Source: a bacterium (GTDB lineage Bacteria > CAIWAD01). Taken from it: DNA of 64,000 nucleotides. The position numbers were made by a program, and so were the translations under genes. Under the pieces are notes generated by a model. That model saw only the letters and a list, made by a program, of their open reading frames with translations. It ran no database searches and was not told the origin of the DNA. The DNA lies in NCBI GenBank assembly GCA_030429345.1, contig JAUIFJ010000022.1:1-64000 (forward strand). Reading direction: 5' to 3'. Shown here in pieces: positions 45,671 to 54,459 of this stretch; the stretch's first letter is position 1; each line of letters begins with the position of its first letter.

Positions 45671-48049
45671 ATGAAGAACCGCCTCTTCCTTCTTCTGTTC
45701 GCCTTGTGGACCGGACTGGCCTGGGGCCAGGACTGGCAGCATCTGCCGCCGGGGCAGGCGCAGGCCGGCAGTTCCCTGGACCTGGACTTCAGCCGTGTCG
45801 CGGGGAGCGAGACCCCAAGCGCGGCAATTCTGTTTCTGGAACTCGACGGCGAGGGCGGTCCCTCGCTGGACGCCGTCTACATGGACGCCAACACCCTGGA
45901 GTTCCGCGTTCCCGCCGACCGCACGCAGGGCACCCGCCTCAGCTACTGGGTCGAGATCGATCTGCCCGGCGGAGCGCTGCGCCTGCCGGAAAGCGGCCGC
46001 TACGAAGTCAACCTGGTGCCGGCGACCCTCGGGGGGGATGTCTTCCTTTTGCTGAGCGCCGAGGAAACCCTTCCCGGCGGCCCCGTCCTGCTGGCCTTCG
46101 CGCCCCAGCTGGAGGACCTGGGCGGGTTGCAGCTGCTGATCAATGGGGAAGACCGCAGCGAAGGCCTGGAAAGCGATCCCTGGCTGATCACCTGGCTGGG
46201 CGACCTGGGCCCCGGGGATCACACCATTGTATTGAGCGCCACCGACGGCTCCGGCGCTTCCGTCGGCAGCCAGAGTTTCCGCATTCAGCCCAGCGCGCCG
46301 GAAGTGGCGGCCCGGCCTCGCGCGCCGCGCAGCTGGTCCCTGGACGCCTTCCAGGAATTCAACATGCAGCGCGTCGATTCCCGCGCCGAGCAGTGGGCCC
46401 GTTATCATTCCGCCGGCCTGCGCGCCCGCGGCAAGCTGGGGACCTTCCGCTGGAAGGGGCGACTGCTGCTCTCGGCCCTGGACCGGGAAAGCGAGATCCT
46501 GCAGCCCCAGTCGCGCTTCGAGCTGCAGCTGAGTCACAAATACCTTGAACTGGGCGTCGGCGACCGGCAGCCCCAGTTCGGCAAGCTGGTCCTCAGCGGC
46601 ACCCGCGTGCGCGGCCTCGACCTGGCGCTGAAAAGCCCGGTGGCTCGTCTGCGCTTCGTCAGCGGCAAGACCAAGGAGTCCCTGGATCCCCTGGCAGGCC
46701 AGGGTTTCGGCGGCACTTTCCAGCGCGACCTGACCGGCTTCGACCTGGGCTTCGGCATGGAGGACGCCTTTTCCGGCAGCCTGAGCCTGTTGACCGTGCG
46801 CGACGATGTCGGGAGTATCACGGCGCAGACCACGACCGCCAAGCCCGTGGACAACCTGGTGCTGGGCACACGCTTCCGGCAGCAGTTCGCCAGAGGCAAG
46901 TTCTGGCTGACCCAGGAAGCGGCCTTCAGCCTCTACAACTCGAACATCACCGGGGGCGTGGTCGACGGCTCGCTGCTGGAAGACAGCCTGGGCCTGGCCC
47001 TGGATCCGGGGGATTTCGAGGACCTGATCATCATCAATGAGTACCTGAGCCCGCTGGACATCGCCGAGAATCCGCTTTCTTCCGTGGCCCTCGACGCGGG
47101 CATGGGCCTGCGTGTCGGCAAGAACGAACTGCGCGCCGACTTCCAGCGCGTCGGACCCAACTACAACTCGCTGGGCAATGCCTTCCTCGACAACGACCGC
47201 CAGCGCATCACGATCCGCGACCGTGTCCGTCTGGCTCAGAACCAGGTCTACCTGGACCTGGGGCTGGGGCTATCCAGCGACAACCTGGAAGGGCAGTATG
47301 ACAACGGCCCGGGCACGACCTCGACCAGCGAATACAACCTGGGCCTCGGCTGGTATCCGCGCCAGACGGATTTCAAGGCCAACCTGGGCTTCAGCCTGGT
47401 CGGCGAGGAGAACGATCCGGCAAAGGACGGAGCAGGCAACCTGCTGCGCCCCGCCGACGAGCTGAGCGCCAGCCTGCAGCAGCTGACCATCGGCCTGAGC
47501 AAGGACCTGCAGTTCCTGGAGCGCGACCACCGCGCCAGTCTCACCGTGCAGAACCAGACCAAGGGAGACGACATCGGGCAGATCGACGGCGCGGACGCCG
47601 GCAATCCCCTGCGCCGGGACCTGGGCTTCAACAGTTTCCAGGCCACGCTGGGCCTGCGCAGCCAGATCGACGCCCGCATGCGCAGCCGGCTCACCGTAGG
47701 CATGTATACGCACGAGTACAACGACGATGTGCTCGGCGAGCGCTCCTGGTGGAACCTGCGCGCCTCCCTTGAGCGCGACTGGATTCCCGACGAACTGAGC
47801 ACCAGTTTCCGTTTCGCCTTTCAGGGACTGGGCAGCAAGGTGGACGAATGGAACGGCTTCACCTTCGACGAGGTCGAGGACGACTATTCGCGCCTGGACC
47901 TGGGCGCCCAGGCCAGCTGGGTGCCCTTGCCGAACCTGCGCCTTGAATCACGCCTCGATTTCCAGTTCTACAGCGGCGAGCGCGGGGGCGAAGACCTGAG
48001 CGACACGGACATGCACATTGTGCTACGCCTGATCCAGACGCTGAAGTAG
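45671..48049 (+). CDS. Large exported protein with a probable outer-membrane beta-barrel
   Basis: This 792-residue protein has a signal peptide (MKNRLFLLLFALWTGLAWG). The first ~220 residues are beta-sandwich-like (LDLDFSRVAGSETPSAAILFLEL, here given by its core SRVAGSETPSAAILF). From about residue 225 on, the pattern is of long amphipathic strands with aromatic girdles and acidic turns, ending LSDTDMHIVLRLIQTLK, consistent with a large barrel. No TonB box or plug domain is seen, so it is not a typical TonB-dependent receptor. It may export or anchor the two upstream proteins. Function is unknown. Confidence 0.82.
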   Translation: MKNRLFLLLFALWTGLAWGQDWQHLPPGQAQAGSSLDLDFSRVAGSETPSAAILFLELDGEGGPSLDAVYMDANTLEFRVPADRTQGTRLSYWVEIDLPGGALRLPESGRYEVNLVPATLGGDVFLLLSAEETLPGGPVLLAFAPQLEDLGGLQLLINGEDRSEGLESDPWLITWLGDLGPGDHTIVLSATDGSGASVGSQSFRIQPSAPEVAARPRAPRSWSLDAFQEFNMQRVDSRAEQWARYHSAGLRARGKLGTFRWKGRLLLSALDRESEILQPQSRFELQLSHKYLELGVGDRQPQFGKLVLSGTRVRGLDLALKSPVARLRFVSGKTKESLDPLAGQGFGGTFQRDLTGFDLGFGMEDAFSGSLSLLTVRDDVGSITAQTTTAKPVDNLVLGTRFRQQFARGKFWLTQEAAFSLYNSNITGGVVDGSLLEDSLGLALDPGDFEDLIIINEYLSPLDIAENPLSSVALDAGMGLRVGKNELRADFQRVGPNYNSLGNAFLDNDRQRITIRDRVRLAQNQVYLDLGLGLSSDNLEGQYDNGPGTTSTSEYNLGLGWYPRQTDFKANLGFSLVGEENDPAKDGAGNLLRPADELSASLQQLTIGLSKDLQFLERDHRASLTVQNQTKGDDIGQIDGADAGNPLRRDLGFNSFQATLGLRSQIDARMRSRLTVGMYTHEYNDDVLGERSWWNLRASLERDWIPDELSTSFRFAFQGLGSKVDEWNGFTFDEVEDDYSRLDLGAQASWVPLPNLRLESRLDFQFYSGERGGEDLSDTDMHIVLRLIQTLK

Positions 48050-48075
48050 ACGGGCATCCTGTATCGAACCGACCA

Positions 48076-48103
48076 CGGGGCGCATGCGATGCGCCCCGTT
48101 TTC
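48076..48103 (+). terminator. Intrinsic terminator after the barrel gene
   Basis: CGGGGCGCAT / ATGCGCCCCG (48076-48085 and 48089-48098), loop GCG, then TTTTC. Confidence 0.85.
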
Positions 48104-48181
48104 ATTCTACTTTGAGACCGGGGAACGACGGGAGAGGTCGAGATCGCAATCGACCGCTGCAGAGCGGGAAAGGGACGGGAC

Positions 48182-48688
48182 ATGGACAGGATCTGGGCGC
48201 CCTGGCGCATGGCCTACTTGAGCGGCGAAGAGAAACCCCGTCGCGAAGGCTGCATTTTCTGCTGGAAGCCCCTGGAAGGGGAGGACGAGGCCAACCTGAT
48301 CCTCGAGCGGCGCGAGCACTGCTTCACCCTGATGAACCTCTACCCCTACAGCAATTCGCACCTGATGGTGGTGCCCTACCGTCACACGGCGGACTTCACC
48401 TCCCTTTCCGCCGGGGAGCTGCTCGATTGCCAGCAGGGCATTGTCCGCGTGATCCAGGTGCTGAAGGACTCGGTGGATCCCCAGGGCTTCAATGTGGGCA
48501 TGAACATGGGCCAGGCCGGCGGCGCCGGCATTGCGGCCCACCTGCACTGGCATGTGGTGCCCCGCTGGAATGGCGACACCAATTTTATGCCTGTCACCGG
48601 CGGCACGAAGGTGATTTCCGAGTCGATCCAGGAAGGCTACCAGCGTCTCAAGGCCGCCTGGCACGGCAAGGACCGGGACGAAGGCTAG
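48182..48688 (+). CDS. HIT-family nucleotide-binding hydrolase or phosphorylase
   Basis: This 168-residue protein has the histidine triad HLHWHVVPRW and an N-terminal CIFC pair, as in the Ap4A phosphorylase-like branch of the HIT family (MDRIWAPWRMAYL start). These enzymes act on dinucleoside polyphosphates or adenylated substrates in the cytoplasm. SNSHLMVVPYRH is the preceding conserved strand. ATG 48182 gives the normal start. It is followed by a ~110-nt gap and then the putative selenoprotein gene. Confidence 0.93.
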   Translation: MDRIWAPWRMAYLSGEEKPRREGCIFCWKPLEGEDEANLILERREHCFTLMNLYPYSNSHLMVVPYRHTADFTSLSAGELLDCQQGIVRVIQVLKDSVDPQGFNVGMNMGQAGGAGIAAHLHWHVVPRWNGDTNFMPVTGGTKVISESIQEGYQRLKAAWHGKDRDEG

Positions 48689-48797
48689 CCCTGTCGGACA
48701 AAGGCGATCGTCCGCCCGGATCTCCTTACATTCTGCTCATACTCGTAGTGGCGGCCCGCCTCTGGCCGCCGATTCGGCAGGAACCAGGAGGATGTCC

Positions 48798-49835
48798 ATG
48801 ATGTTTCGACCCCGCCTTGGTCGGGCCCTGACCGCTCTGATCTGTTTGAGCTCGTCGGCCCTGGCCTTCGACTGGCAGGAGCACGGTTTTACCGACAATG
48901 CCGAGCAGGCCCTGGCCCGCGCTTCTTCCGAACAGAAACTGCTCTTTGTCGATTTCCAGACCGAATGGTGAAGCTGGTGTCGTCGGCTGGAAGCCGATGT
49001 CTTCGCCACCGAAGCCTTCCGCGAAGGAGCCTCCGACTGGGTGCTGCTCAGCCTGGACGCGGAGAAAAGCGCCCTGGGGCCCGAATGGGCCCGAAAATTC
49101 AACGTGCGCGGATTTCCGACCTCGATCCTGCTCAATCCCGACGGCACGGAGATCGATCGCGTTTCCGGCTACGCTCCCATGCCGCGCTTCCTGGAGGTCT
49201 TCCAGGGCTACGCCCGCGGCGAAGGCACCCTGGACGCCCTGCAGGAAGAGCTGGCCGCGTCGCCGGATGACCTGGAGCTGAGTTTCCATGTGGTCAACAA
49301 GCTCGAGGCCCGCGGGGCCGATGGCTGGCAGGAGCTGGCCCGCGACATTCTGCGCCGCGACCCCGGCAACGAGAGCGGTTTCGCCAGTTCGGCGGACGCC
49401 CTGCTGGTGCAGGCGGCCTATCGCGCCGATTCGGACCCCGCGCACCTGGAAGGGCTCTGCGAGCGCTGGCCGGGCAGCGAGGAAAGCCTGAATGCCCACA
49501 ATCGCCTGGTCACCGTCTACCGCCGCGCGGAGAATCCCGAAAAGGCCCGTGAGCATCTGAAGGCGATCTACGCGGGCTTTGGCGACAATGCCCAGGCCCT
49601 CAACAGCTTCGCCTGGATCTGCGGAGAAATGGACTGGAACCTGAAAGAAGCGCTGCGCGCCGCCCACGAGGCCGTGCGCCTGGTGCCCGGCGACGCCAAT
49701 GTCCTGGACACCCTGGCCGAGCTGCAATGGAAGAACGGGCAGAAGGAGAAAGCGCTGGCGACCATCGGACAGGCCCTCGAGCTGGATCCTGCCAACGACT
49801 ACCTCAAAGAGCAGCAGAAGAAATTCAGGGAGTAG
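48798..49835 (+). CDS. Putative selenoprotein: exported thioredoxin-fold protein (UxxC) with TPR tail
   Basis: This 345-residue frame contains one in-frame TGA at 48969-48971 (residue 58), which I read as selenocysteine. The surrounding sequence is LLFVDFQTEW-U-SWCRRLEADVF, the usual thioredoxin active site in which the first Cys of CxxC is replaced (Sec58, Cys61). The cis-proline loop VRGFPTSILL follows, then TPR-like repeats (about 190-340, e.g. NVLDTLAELQWKNGQKEKALA). A signal-like N-terminus (MMFRPRLGRALTALICL) suggests periplasmic or membrane location. ATG 48798 has AGGAGG 5 nt upstream. A SECIS-like hairpin follows the TGA. DUF3467, FadL and SGNH genes follow in the same operon. Without Sec insertion, the product would stop after 57 residues. 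A base error turning TGC/TGT into TGA is the main alternative. Confidence 0.8.
48981..48999 (+). promoter_or_regulatory. SECIS-like hairpin downstream of the in-frame TGA
   Basis: CGTCGGCT (48981-48988) and AGCCGATG (48992-48999) form an 8-bp stem with one G-T pair and a GGA loop (48989-48991). The loop begins 17 nt after the TGA, within the 16-37 nt range described for bacterial SECIS elements, and its first bases are G, as required there. Confidence 0.65.
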
Positions 49836-49837
49836 GC

Positions 49838-50170
49838 ATGCAACGCGGACCGCAGATCAACATCAGCCTCGAGGACGACGTGGCCATGGGCAGCTACGCC
49901 AATCTGGGGCTGGTCAATTTCAGCGCCGCCGAGTTCGTGCTCGATTTTGCCCGGGTCATGCCGGGCACGCCGCGAGCGCGCATCCTGGATCGCGTCATCA
50001 TGACGCCGGCGCACGCCAAGGCCCTGCAGCGCAACCTGGAGGACGCCCTCAAGCGCTACGAGGCCGCCCACGGGGAGATCCGCGTGGGAGGCCAGCCGGC
50101 CGAGGAGAAGTATTTCGGCTTTCGCACTCCCATGGATGAGGGCGAAGCTTCAGCAGAGGAGAAGCGATGA
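49838..50170 (+). CDS. DUF3467 family protein
   Basis: This 110-residue protein follows the DUF3467 pattern: YANLGLVNFSAAEFVLDFARVMPG followed by RVIMTPAHAKALQRNLEDALKRYE. Here only the shorter cores SAAEFVLDF and IMTPAHAKAL are given as markers. Function is unknown. It has no signal peptide and is probably cytoplasmic. ATG 49838 is two bases after the previous stop; its own stop overlaps the FadL start. Confidence 0.9.
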   Translation: MQRGPQINISLEDDVAMGSYANLGLVNFSAAEFVLDFARVMPGTPRARILDRVIMTPAHAKALQRNLEDALKRYEAAHGEIRVGGQPAEEKYFGFRTPMDEGEASAEEKR

Positions 50171-51414
50171 ACAGCAGAATCACCGGGTCGATCCTTTGTG
50201 TGACGGCCCTGGCTTCGTCGGCCCTGTCGGCCGGCTTCGCCATTTCCGAGCAGTCGCCCGCCGCCATGGGCACGGCCGGAGCCTACAGCGCGGCGCAGTC
50301 CGCCTCGTCCATCTACTACAATCCCGCGGGCATCGCCGGCCTCTCCGGCCGCAATTTCGAGGGCGATGTACACATCCTGATGCCGAGCACGGACCTGACC
50401 GGTCCCACCAACCGGCCGGGCTACCGCACGGAGTCGATGGAAAGCGAGACCTTCGTCGTCCCGGGCTTGTTCTACGCCCACGAACTGAGCGGCGGCCACA
50501 CCATGGGGCTCGGCGTCTTCGCCTATATGGGCCTGGGCGTCACCTGGGAGGAGGACTGGGTCGGCCGCGAGGAGATCGAGGAGATCGGCCTGCAGGCGAT
50601 CACGGTCAATCCCACCTGGGGATACCGCCTGAAGGACAACCTGCGCGTCGGGGCGGGACTTTCCGTGACACACGGGGACGTGCATCTCAGCCGTGACACA
50701 TACAGCGGCGGCGCCTTCAACACCTATATCGACGCCGACATGGAAGGCGCGGGCTGGGCCTTCGGCTACAACCTGGGCTTGCAGTACGACATGGACGAGA
50801 AGACCACCTTCGCCCTCAGCTGGCGCAGCCCGATCACGCTGGCCGGGGAAGGCGAGGCCGAGTTCAGCTGGCCCGAACTGGACAATCCGACCCAGCAGGG
50901 CCTGCTCAGCGCCCAGTTCCCGACCACGGACCTGAACCTGGACGTGGAGATGCCCGGCATCCTGATGGCCGGCGTGAGCCACAAGCTGAACCCCCAGCTG
51001 GTGCTGCGCGGCGATTTCGTCCTCTCCACCTGGAGCGCCTACGAGGAGCTCTACTTCGATTTCGAGACCGAGACCAGCCTGCTGCAGGACAGCCGCAGTC
51101 CCAAGGAATACGAGGACACCATGGCCCTGCGCCTGGGCGGCGAGTGGCAGATGAACCCGGCGACCATCCTGCGGTTCGGCTATTATTACGAGGAAGAGGC
51201 GGTCAAGGACGAGCTGGTCGAGCCCAGCCTGCCCGACGGCGCCCGCAACGGCTTCTCCGTGGGCATGGGCTACGCCCTGAAGGGCAACCAGATGCTGGAT
51301 GTCTACTTCCTGCTGGTCAGCCTGCAGGCCCGCGAGAGCACCTTCGCCTCCTTCCCCGGCGTATACGAGACGAGCATTCCCATCCTCGGACTGGGCTGGT
51401 CCAAGAGCTTCTAG
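50167..51414 (+). CDS. FadL/OmpP1/TodX family outer-membrane transport protein
   Basis: This 415-residue barrel has a signal peptide and then the family start GFAISEQSPAAMGTAGAYSA followed by SSIYYNPAGIAGLSG. FadL proteins move long-chain fatty acids or hydrophobic compounds across the outer membrane. The C-terminus ends in LGLGWSKSF with a terminal aromatic, as expected for a Bam-inserted barrel. ATG overlaps the DUF3467 stop. The downstream SGNH hydrolase could release the fatty acids it imports. Confidence 0.93.
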   Translation: MNSRITGSILCVTALASSALSAGFAISEQSPAAMGTAGAYSAAQSASSIYYNPAGIAGLSGRNFEGDVHILMPSTDLTGPTNRPGYRTESMESETFVVPGLFYAHELSGGHTMGLGVFAYMGLGVTWEEDWVGREEIEEIGLQAITVNPTWGYRLKDNLRVGAGLSVTHGDVHLSRDTYSGGAFNTYIDADMEGAGWAFGYNLGLQYDMDEKTTFALSWRSPITLAGEGEAEFSWPELDNPTQQGLLSAQFPTTDLNLDVEMPGILMAGVSHKLNPQLVLRGDFVLSTWSAYEELYFDFETETSLLQDSRSPKEYEDTMALRLGGEWQMNPATILRFGYYYEEEAVKDELVEPSLPDGARNGFSVGMGYALKGNQMLDVYFLLVSLQARESTFASFPGVYETSIPILGLGWSKSF

Positions 51415-51423
51415 GAGACTTCC

Positions 51424-52746
51424 ATGAGTCGCATTCGACTGCATCACATTGCCCTGGTCGGCCTGCTCTTCGCCTGGGGCTGCGGGGACGAGGACAGCAT
51501 TCCCTCCATCCCCAACTACGAGAACCCGGCAAGCTCGGCGCAGGATTTCGGCGCCTACGCGGCCATCGGCAACAGCCTGACGGCCGGCTTCCAGAGCGGC
51601 GCCTGGGGCAATCCGGATCACATCGAGTACAGCTTCCCCAACCAGCTGGCGCGGGCCCTGGGGATCGAGAACTTCGACCAGGTCGCGCTGGGCGGCACGG
51701 GCCTGGCCAGTGTCACAGTCGACGGGGCGCCCGTCGGCAACCAGGTGCTCAACTTCGACGCCAGCGGGAACTCCAGCGTGTCCTATTCGCCCATCGATTC
51801 GCTGGCCCTCTTCACCCTGCAGACTGTCGGCGCGGACATCTCCTTTGCCGCGCCGCGCAATTTCGGCATTCCCGGCATCACGCTGCTCGGCGCGACCCAG
51901 CCGCTGACGGCGGTGCAGCCGCTGATCCCCTACGCCGGCGCCTACATGAATGCCACCAGCGCTTCCCTGAGCCAGATCGACCTGGTGGCCCAGCAGGCCA
52001 ACGCGGATTTCATCACGCTCTGGCTGGGCAACAACGATGTGCTCGGTTTCGTGACCGCGGGCGGCGTGCCGGCGGCCTTCGGCGGCCAGGACATCAGCGA
52101 CGCCACCCTCTTCAGCGGCGCCTATGCCTACGCGCTCAATGCCTTCGCGACCACGGAGTACATTGTCGCGCTGAACATTCCCGACATCAATTCGATTCCC
52201 TACGTGACCTATCCCAACGCGGTCCTTGGCAGCCTGGGGGTCACACAGCTGATGGGCACGGACCTGGCGGGCAACACGGTGCCGGTCGACCTGTCCCAGG
52301 ACTTCGTGCTGCTGAGCGCCCTTTCCACCCTGCAGGCGGACCTGCTGGACAACGGCGCGCAGGACACACCCCTGGGACCGCAGTATGTGCTCGACGCGAG
52401 CGAAGCCGCCGCCGCCCAGGCCGCCGTCGACGAGTTCAACACGCGCATCGCCGCGACCATCGACCAGTTCAACACCGGTCGCCAGGGCAACCAGTCGCCG
52501 ATCCTGCTGGTGGACATGAACAGCTTTTTCAGCGAGGTCACACAGAACGGCGTGATGGCCGGAGGCAACACATTGACCACCACCTACGCCACCGGCGGGC
52601 TCTTCAGCCTGGACGGCATCCATCCCAGTTCCCTGGGCTATGCCGTCGTCGCCAACAAGGTCATCGAGACGATGAACGAAGGCTGGGGCCGCAGCATCGA
52701 GCCCATCGACCTAGAAAGCCTCTTCGGCGTCGCGCCGGGAATGTAG
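51424..52746 (+). CDS. SGNH/GDSL-like hydrolase lipoprotein
   Basis: This 440-residue protein starts with a lipoprotein signal ending LLFAWGC (Cys20). The SGNH blocks are present: GNSLTAG (a GDS-type block with Asn in place of Asp, the Ser being the nucleophile), a Gly block (LGGTGLA), LGNNDVLG, and DGIHPSSLGYAVVANKV with the catalytic Asp and His. It would act as an esterase or lipase at the outer membrane. It follows FadL after 9 nt. A terminator palindrome follows. Confidence 0.88.
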   Translation: MSRIRLHHIALVGLLFAWGCGDEDSIPSIPNYENPASSAQDFGAYAAIGNSLTAGFQSGAWGNPDHIEYSFPNQLARALGIENFDQVALGGTGLASVTVDGAPVGNQVLNFDASGNSSVSYSPIDSLALFTLQTVGADISFAAPRNFGIPGITLLGATQPLTAVQPLIPYAGAYMNATSASLSQIDLVAQQANADFITLWLGNNDVLGFVTAGGVPAAFGGQDISDATLFSGAYAYALNAFATTEYIVALNIPDINSIPYVTYPNAVLGSLGVTQLMGTDLAGNTVPVDLSQDFVLLSALSTLQADLLDNGAQDTPLGPQYVLDASEAAAAQAAVDEFNTRIAATIDQFNTGRQGNQSPILLVDMNSFFSEVTQNGVMAGGNTLTTTYATGGLFSLDGIHPSSLGYAVVANKVIETMNEGWGRSIEPIDLESLFGVAPGM

Positions 52747-52770
52747 GGGACCTTGGCAAATCCGAATCCG

Positions 52771-52807
52771 GTAGGGGCCGTTCGCGAACGGCCCCTACTT
52801 TTGTTTC
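52771..52807 (+). terminator. Perfect 28-bp palindrome with T tract (terminator)
   Basis: GTAGGGGCCGTTCG and its exact complement CGAACGGCCCCTAC (52771-52798) are followed by TTTTGTTT. The GTAGGGGC end is shared with elements at 12592 and 56041. Confidence 0.9.
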
Positions 52808-52820
52808 CGAAGGGAATGAC

Positions 52821-54290
52821 ATGTCACACGTATACCGTTTCGCCCCCAGTCCGACGGGCTACCTGCACATCGGCGGGGCGCGCACGGCACTCTTCAACTG
52901 GCTGATGGCGCGCAAGCATGGCGGCCAGTTCCGCCTGCGCATCGAGGACACGGACAAGGCCCGCAACCAGCAGGAAATGGTCGAAGGCATCCTGCAGGGC
53001 CTCGAGTGGCTCGGCCTCGACATCGACGGCCCCGTCGAGTACCAGGCCGATCACGCCGGCGAACACGCCGAGGCGGCGCAGGCCCTGCTCGAGACGGGCG
53101 CCGCCTATCGCTGCTTCTGCACTCCGGAGGAGCTGGCGCGGATCCGCGAGAAGGCCCGCGAGGCGAAAGCGCGGCTGAGCTACGACAAGAGCGGGCTCAA
53201 GCTGTCACAAGACGAGATCGAGGCCAACCTGGCCGCCGGCAAGCCCTTCGTGCTGCGCTTCAACGTGGAACCCGACACGGTGATCGAGTGGGAAGACCAT
53301 GTATACGGCCCGCAGAAATGGGCCGGCCGCGACATCGAGGATTTCGTGATCCAGCGCAGCGACGGCAGTCCGCTCTACAACCTGGGCGTGACCTGCGACG
53401 ACCATCGCATGGGCGTGACGACCATCCTGCGCGGCCAGGAGCACCTGCCGAACACGCCGAAGCAGATCCTGCTCTACCGCGCCCTCGGCTGGCCGGTCCC
53501 CGAATTCGGCCACTTGCCGCTGATCATGGCGCCCGGAAAGAAGAAGCTCAGCAAGCGCGTGCACGGCCCGGTGGTCAGCATGGAGACCTATCGGGACCGC
53601 GGTTTCCTGCCGGAGGCCTTCCGCAACTTCCTGGCCCTGCTGGGCTGGCACCCGGGCGGCGACCGCGAGCTCTTTCCGCAAAAGGAGCTGATCGAGCTCT
53701 TCGACAGCCATCGCATCAACAAGGCCAACGCCATTGTCAACTTCCGCGAGGACAACGAGCGCGAGTGGACGGACAAGAAGGCCCTGCACCTGAACAACCA
53801 GTACATCCGCGAAAGCGAGGACGCGGATCTGCTGCCCCTGGTGCGCGAACGGCTGCTGTCACACACGGCTCCCGGTCCCGAGGCCCTGGCCGACGAGGCC
53901 CGCCTGCAGCGGCTGATCGGCGCGGTCAAGGAGCGCTGTTTCCTGCTGGAGGATTTCGACCGTACCCTGCCGGCCTACCTGGGCGATGTCTTCGAGATCG
54001 ACGAGAAGGCCCGGGCGAAGCATCTGCTCAAGCGCCCCGAGCTGAAGGAGCAGCTCCCCGAACTGGCGGAGGCCTTCGCCGCCCTGCCGGACTGGACTGC
54101 GGATGCCCTGGAGACCTGCCTGCGCGCCTTCGCCGAGGAGCGGGAGATCAAGCCGGGCCAGCTGATCAACGGCAGCCGCATCGCGATCACGGGACAGGGC
54201 GTCGGGCCGGGCATCTTCGAGGTATACGAACTCGCCGGCCGTGAGCGCACCCTGGCCCGGCTACGAAATATGGCGGGCTTGTTCGAGTAA
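52821..54290 (+). CDS. gltX: Glutamate--tRNA ligase
   Basis: This 489-residue class I synthetase charges tRNA-Glu. The ATP-binding HIGH motif appears as HIGG (16-19) in RFAPSPTGYLHIGGARTALF, and the KMSKS loop as KLSKR (242-246). The zinc-site Cys region is partly present (CFCTPEEL). The catalytic and anticodon-binding parts are of normal length. ATG 52821 is the only start that fits the conserved first strand. It converges on the next, minus-strand gene, with copy 3 of the dispersed inverted repeat between them. Confidence 0.97.
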   Translation: MSHVYRFAPSPTGYLHIGGARTALFNWLMARKHGGQFRLRIEDTDKARNQQEMVEGILQGLEWLGLDIDGPVEYQADHAGEHAEAAQALLETGAAYRCFCTPEELARIREKAREAKARLSYDKSGLKLSQDEIEANLAAGKPFVLRFNVEPDTVIEWEDHVYGPQKWAGRDIEDFVIQRSDGSPLYNLGVTCDDHRMGVTTILRGQEHLPNTPKQILLYRALGWPVPEFGHLPLIMAPGKKKLSKRVHGPVVSMETYRDRGFLPEAFRNFLALLGWHPGGDRELFPQKELIELFDSHRINKANAIVNFREDNEREWTDKKALHLNNQYIRESEDADLLPLVRERLLSHTAPGPEALADEARLQRLIGAVKERCFLLEDFDRTLPAYLGDVFEIDEKARAKHLLKRPELKEQLPELAEAFAALPDWTADALETCLRAFAEEREIKPGQLINGSRIAITGQGVGPGIFEVYELAGRERTLARLRNMAGLFE

Positions 54291-54430
54291 GAGCTCGCAC
54301 GGAGGGCGCGGAGAAGACGGAGGGCACGGAGAAGAGGGAGGCAGGTACTTGTTTGCTGTCGCCTTTTCGACCTGCAAGACCCTGCATCCGATCCTCCGTG
54401 AGCTCTGTCTTCTCCGTGATCTCCGTGCGA
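54289..54430. repeat. Dispersed CACGGAG-type inverted repeat, copy 3
   Basis: The left arm (54289-54340) contains GAGCTCGCACGGAGGGC and AGAAGACGGAGGGCACGGAG; the right arm (54393-54430) is its imperfect complement. It separates the convergent gltX and GT-C/TPR genes, so it could terminate both. The first two bases overlap the gltX stop. Confidence 0.75.
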
Positions 54431-54459
54431 GACGGCTGTTCTGGAAGTTGCTTCGCATT

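Noticed and set aside
48798-49835. Pseudogene or two separate genes split at the TGA
   Set aside because: The TGA replaces precisely the catalytic cysteine, the rest is intact, the second half has no own ribosome-binding site, and a SECIS-like hairpin follows. Not fully excluded without Sec machinery in the genome.
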